From NCBI RefSeq assembly GCF_027744825.2, contig NC_071336.1, forward strand, positions 18,260,501 to 18,324,500: DNA of 64,000 nt, read 5' to 3'. Positions 59,380-64,000 of this stretch are shown here, one piece after another (position 1 is the stretch's first letter; every line of letters starts with the position of its first letter). A program made the translations under genes and the position numbers. This DNA comes from Synchiropus splendidus. Taxonomy: Eukaryota; Chordata; Actinopteri; Syngnathiformes; Callionymidae. Below the pieces are notes generated by a model, which was not told where the DNA came from, did not search any database, and worked only from the letters and a program-made list of their open reading frames with translations.

Positions 59380-60453
59380 GTTCTCGTAACTTGTATGTGT
59401 ATTATTTGTGTGTAACGCTTATTTTTGTGCAATGTTTGAAGGTGTGATTTAGGGGCACAGAGGTTGGAAGTATGTTTTAGTACATGAGTAGTTGAGCATC
59501 ATAACTTCCGCCAGTTTCAGGTTTTGGTTTACCGGTTGGTCTGCATGATTATGCGTTGCTGTTGGTTGTTATCAAACTGTGTGTGTGTATGTGTGTGTGC
59601 GTTCATCCATTGACTGCAGCATGTCCGCATGCTTTAGTGTGAGCGTGTAGCTGCGCTGTGGTATTTATATTAAAGGGACTTCTTATGATTCCAAGCATGA
59701 TTGTTTTTGTTTCTGTCTGTATCGAGCATTGTTTTTAACCGTGTTCATCTGTTTTTGTTTTGTGAGTTGTATTTATTCTTTTGGGAATGTGTTCATGAAT
59801 TTGTATGTCCATTTGTTTTTGTTTAATGAGTGTAATGTAATGCATTTGAAAGTAAGAATCATCCTCTGCATGTTTTAGTGATATTCCTAAGTATTTGAGT
59901 TTAGGACTGTTGGCGGACGTCTGTGGCATTGTGTGAGTGTCCGTATATGCTCATATTTGCAGGAGGTAATGTGCTTAGTTGTATTTAAATTTCAGTTGAG
60001 GTGACGTTGTTGTGCTGTGTGCTTTAGTGTATGAGTCGAGGTTCGTGTGTTGGTCACTGTATACGGTGGCAGTATTAGTTGAGTGTTTGTGTTTAGTAAG
60101 TATTGGTGTTTGCAAGATTAACTTGTGTGGTTGTGTACATTAAGGAATGTGTCAGGTGTGCATTGTATCAAGTGAAGTTCAGCTGTATTTTTGTTGTTGT
60201 TTACATTTGGTTGTTTACTACATGACAGCTTGTGACTGAGTATTTGTGCTTGGAGTGTGTTTAATTGTACAGATATAGAAGTGGTTTTGTGAAGTTTGTT
60301 CAAGTGTGTTGGTTAGTAAAAGTTGGCTTGTGGTGGTTTCATTTGTAGGGTCAAATGAAACTATACGTGTTTTGTGTGGGTCTATATGCAGCTGTGTTTC
60401 GTATTAGTTTAAGTGTGTGTGTATGGTTGTGTCTTTTCTTGGTGTTTTTGCAG
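59380..60453 (+). other. C-depleted, GT-rich asymmetric tract
   Basis: Over about 1.1 kb the plus strand is dominated by T and G with very little C; the 60 bases from 60241 contain only two C. It has recurring but non-identical GTGT and TTTAGTGT words, so it is not a clean tandem repeat. It ends abruptly after GGTGTTTTTGCAG at 60453, a good splice acceptor shape, where base composition becomes normal. It lies just upstream of ctdspl exon 1. Confidence 0.7.
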
Positions 60454-60935
60454 GGGTTCGATAGAGAAAAGGCTTCCCAAAAACTCCCTACCCAAGTGTT
60501 CCGGAATCTTGTTTTCATGCACGGCGTAGCGTGAGCGAGGTCACGCGGGGCGGTCCTGGAGGTAGTTGGGTTTGTTGGAAAGAGGAGGATAAGAAACGAA
60601 GGAGGCGTGTTGTTCAGACTTCAGCAGGAGGACGGTCGCCATCTCCGGGTAAACACTGAAAGCGAGTGGAGCGGGAGCTGACAGTAGCAGGAGGAAGAGG
60701 AGGAGGATGAAGAGGAGGAGGGGGATTCACTGCTGCTGGATACAACCGACACACATGGCTTCATAGCGCGAATGGTCGCTTGTTTTCCTTTGCGAATGTC
60801 TCCCCGCGTCTTCTTCTTCTCCTCGTCGGTCGTTTGAAACATGTGATTTCCACGGTGCAGCCATCCTCCCGTGGACTGTGACACTGGTCATGTTTGCCAC
60901 GGAGTGAAAAAAACGGCGCTGAACATCTCGTTTCC
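60454..60935 (+). promoter_or_regulatory. Probable promoter and 5' UTR of ctdspl
   Basis: This segment is clearly richer in G, C and CpG than its surroundings (for example TCACGCGGGGCGGTCC near 60540) and ends at the ctdspl start codon. It includes a purine-rich GAGGAGGA stretch around 60690-60725. A CpG-type promoter is inferred. Confidence 0.5.
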
Positions 60936-61011
60936 ATGGACAACACGTCCATCATAACACAGGTTGCAAATCCGAAAGAGGAGGAGAATAATTCTACAAG
61001 TCCGGATAAAG
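60936..61011 (+). CDS. ctdspl: First coding exon of CTD small phosphatase-like protein (partial)
   Basis: CTDSPL belongs to the FCP/SCP phosphatases that remove phosphate from the RNA polymerase II C-terminal domain; the family also targets REST and SMADs. Only the first coding exon is in the window: it encodes MDNTSIITQVANPKEEE and eight more residues, then a phase-1 GTAAGG donor at 61012. The IITQV-NPKE signature matches the CTDSPL N-terminus (human begins with a near-identical segment), and the phase agrees. The start is in CCATGG context. The catalytic domain with its DLDET-type motif lies beyond the right edge, so identity rests on about 25 residues. CTDSP1 and CTDSP2 are less similar here. 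Confidence 0.82.
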
Positions 61012-64000
61012 GTAAGGAGCCGAGCTACGGCGATTATGGTTGATTTTCGGATCCGTCATGGTGCAATGAAAGTGTAGCGTTGCCAATCTGATCCGCAGCC
61101 CGTCTCTGGGCAGCAGGAACCACCATTGTTCAGCCGAAGACGGCGTTAATGTAGAGAGAGAGACACACGGTTCAACACGTCCCTCTTTGTTGATACATTT
61201 GTTATGGCCGTATTTAGGGAAAACATACCGTTTTCTCAGCTTGGAACTTGGAATAATTTCCCTCGCATTCTCCGTTTACTACAGGGGGGCGGGTACTGTT
61301 GTCTTCCCAGAACTGTCAACATCTTCACTGACCTAACAAAATGTGACGATTAATACGTTATTTTAGTCTTTGAAATCCGGCTGTAGATAGTACGCAGAAG
61401 AAAAAAAATTCTTCTGTGAATTGATTACATTTAGTTGATGTGTTTTTTCCTCAAAAAATACTTCACTTTCAAATGAAAAACAACAAATCTTTGGATGATA
61501 AGAGGGCTGCAACATTACTGTAAAGTTTCAGAAGGAACTGGACAAGCCAGCTGCACTTGAAGCAAACTGTCTGTTGGAGTTGAGTAGAATGTAAACTAGA
61601 GATCGTAACTAGAGCAACTGTAACGGAAAGAGACTGAGGAGTAGGTACTGGTAGGGTTTTAGAGGAGAGGTTAATTTCCTTTGAAACCACATTTTTGTTG
61701 GTGGTGTTAGCTTCCAACCCTGGTTAGGTGTCGAGCTAAAAAGCATACAAAAGCTGAATTGTATGCAATGTATCATTTAAGAAGCCATGTGATATACTCG
61801 TGACAGAATTGCCATGCAACTTGTACAAGATTCATTAAAAAAACATTCATCCAGGTTATGAAGTTGCTTCAAAAAATGTTGCACTGTAAGCATTTTTGCA
61901 ATATATTAAATATGGAAATCTGTGATGCAAATATAATCTTGGCAGTCATTAGTATCCTCCATTTCTGTCTTTGTGTTGTTCTCAGTGCTAGAAGTCGTTC
62001 ATCCTGCAGTGTTTGCTCTCGCATGTGTATATTTCCCTTCGTGTAAGTGCATGAACACAAGTGCTGGACAGCTGTCGGGCAGATTACAGCGGTTGGACCA
62101 AAACCTACACTCTCTCTGTGGTTATTTCAGATAAGAATCACAGGCTGGCTGTGTGGCGATGACATCAGTGGTGATCTTTTCAGATTTCATTAACCCTGAG
62201 GAGTGTTTTCATTGCTCTCTGCATGAAGAGAGATACTGTAGTCTTAAATGAATCCTTAACAAATAAACAGATGGGTTCATTATGACTTGGCCAACATTGT
62301 GCGCTAATCCTCGTCTGTGCTGAGCTGTGATTAATGTTTTATTCCTTGCAGAGGGAAGAAATTGTTATTTACAGAAGCGACAAAACTCGGCTTCTGTTGG
62401 TTGAAAAGTCAGATTGTATTGAGATATATTGGATGGCTGGGACCGACTGTGCTGGGACAATGGGAAAGACTAATTTGGTTTCGACATGTATAGTTTGTTT
62501 TCACTGGTTTGCTGCCGTATGACCATATAAATATACCACATACATACATACCGTATAACCAAATAAGGAGAATGAACAATGGGTGGATTCAATATCTGTG
62601 ATCTGATGTCAGGCAGCGAGAGACGCTCTTACTCAGATGGTCAAATCTTTGTGAGTAAAGAATGTTAAACCCCGTAGCTATCATGTCCCTAGCTCAATTC
62701 ATATGTTTTGTGTCAAACATGTGCCATTTTCATGTTGAAACTGCCTCTTTACACAATCCGCATTGACTTTGTTATGATCTACCCGAGTCTAGCTTCATGT
62801 TTGTTGACACCATGCTGGTTTAAAGAGTAATGAGAGAAACGTCTTGTCAGTCATTCTGCGACCTTCACTAAATGCACTTTCATCATAGACTATGATTATG
62901 AAGCATGAAATTACACAAACAGAATTCCTTGTTGAAATATGTTCAAACAGAACTCGTAACTCAGTGTCCCATGTCTTCTTCAGCTAACCTTGTCGGACAT
63001 TGACTGGTCGAAACTATCCAGTCGATGAAATCAATTCTTGGAATCCATCATTCAGTGGAGTTAATCCAGCCATATGGCCAGTCCACTTGACGAAATTGCA
63101 CATAGGAGATGTTTATTGATCATCCAATAACTAAACTGCATTACTTTGGATTATACGGTTGGTCATGCGCCGGTAATGTGACCACTAACCAGCAGAGCAA
63201 CGGAATTGATGACATGACAATAGTGATATTTTACTTTTTAATTTGTACCTATTTCTTTTTATGCTCAAATGTATGTACATATTTGAGAATAAGTAATTCG
63301 GAATTCGAATGCCATTTTTTTTCCAGAACTCACCTTTAAAAAAATCTGATTGTATAAATAAATGCATTATAGCCAGTCGACCTAAAACGTTTAACAATGA
63401 ACACTGTGGACTTCAGTTCTAACATGCACCTCTGTCATGACAAGCGTCTGTCAGTCACTGGCTAGAGAAGAGACAAAACGCACTGTGGTGTTGCTCAAAC
63501 CTCAGCTGGGACACACTCAACAGGGGGCTTCCTGAATGGGGTTTCTGTTCTGCCCATGCCGACAACAAACACCGCCGACATTTACTCCAGATACATACAG
63601 TCGTCGCATACACTGAGTATTTCAGCACCCCATCAGGCTATTTCCAGACTCCTATCCGTTTCTTTCCAAGTAAAGAAGTAGTAAGTCATTAGAGGTGAGG
63701 CTGTTTTTTAGTCTTCATCAGGTGGTTATAACTTCGGGCATTACATGGAATTTATTTTGACTCATACCTTTCAAGCATTTGGATTGAATCAGGAGGTTGT
63801 TTGCTCAAATGCTGGCTAATAAAATCTATTATTGTGCCATGAGTCACACTGTTTGCTGCACCACACAGTTATTTTGTGGAGAAGAAATGTCAACATTAAT
63901 TGGAGGCACAGACGTGCAGGAAATGGTGTTTCTTCAGCAGCAGAAAACCCACTTTTTAGGCTGTTTTTACGTGGCTTCCTTTAAGCACGTCTGATGCAAG
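61012..64000 (+). other. ctdspl intron 1 (continues past the window)
   Basis: No second ctdspl exon, other gene or large repeat was recognised. The mir-26a hairpin, hosted by this gene family in a later intron, was looked for by its mature sequence and is not here. Confidence 0.55.

Noticed and set aside
61012..64000. mir-26a hairpin within ctdspl
   Set aside because: The mature mir-26a sequence was not found in this intron; in other vertebrates it lies in a later intron, outside the window.

Overview
The window is vertebrate nuclear DNA, most likely from a ray-finned (teleost) fish. The genes are intron-rich with GT-AG, GC-AG and AT-AC splice sites. The background is AT-rich with microsatellites, hAT-like elements and foldback elements. 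The gene block zbtb47 - klhl40 - hhatl matches the order known from human 3p22. All gene models were built by hand from splice sites, reading-frame phase and remembered vertebrate homologues; no alignment or database search was run.

Layout from left to right: 1-9894 holds no recognisable protein-coding gene, only repeats and some possible conserved non-coding DNA. 9895-15929 (+) carries the coding exons of a BTB/nine-zinc-finger transcription factor of the ZBTB47 type; its initiator exon is not identified. 22197-25078 (-) is klhl40 (6 exons, 611 aa). 26247-31514 (-) is hhatl (11 coding exons, 531 aa). 36315-42503 (-) and 48212-57019 (-) are two complete head-to-tail glycyl-tRNA synthetase genes of 17 exons each (675 and 749 aa). 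60936-61011 (+) is the first coding exon of a CTDSPL-type phosphatase gene that continues beyond the right edge.

klhl40 and hhatl are muscle-expressed genes in other vertebrates. Here each has a TATA-like sequence and E-boxes upstream on the same strand, which suggests tissue-restricted promoters. The glycyl-tRNA synthetase pair is the most unusual part. The distal copy has a mitochondrial-type presequence plus an internal methionine in strong context, as in the single vertebrate GARS1 gene. The proximal copy starts directly with the cytosolic form and has an in-frame upstream stop. Both copies keep class II motifs 2 and 3, and both keep a U12-type AT-AC intron at the same codon boundary, so the duplication copied the whole gene and neither copy looks like a pseudogene.

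Other structures worth attention are a 43-bp near-perfect inverted repeat at 45165-45324, a C-depleted GT-rich tract of about 1 kb upstream of ctdspl, a 72-nt frame-preserving GC-AG intron within the zinc-finger array of zbtb47, and an antisense promoter-like block inside an hhatl intron.
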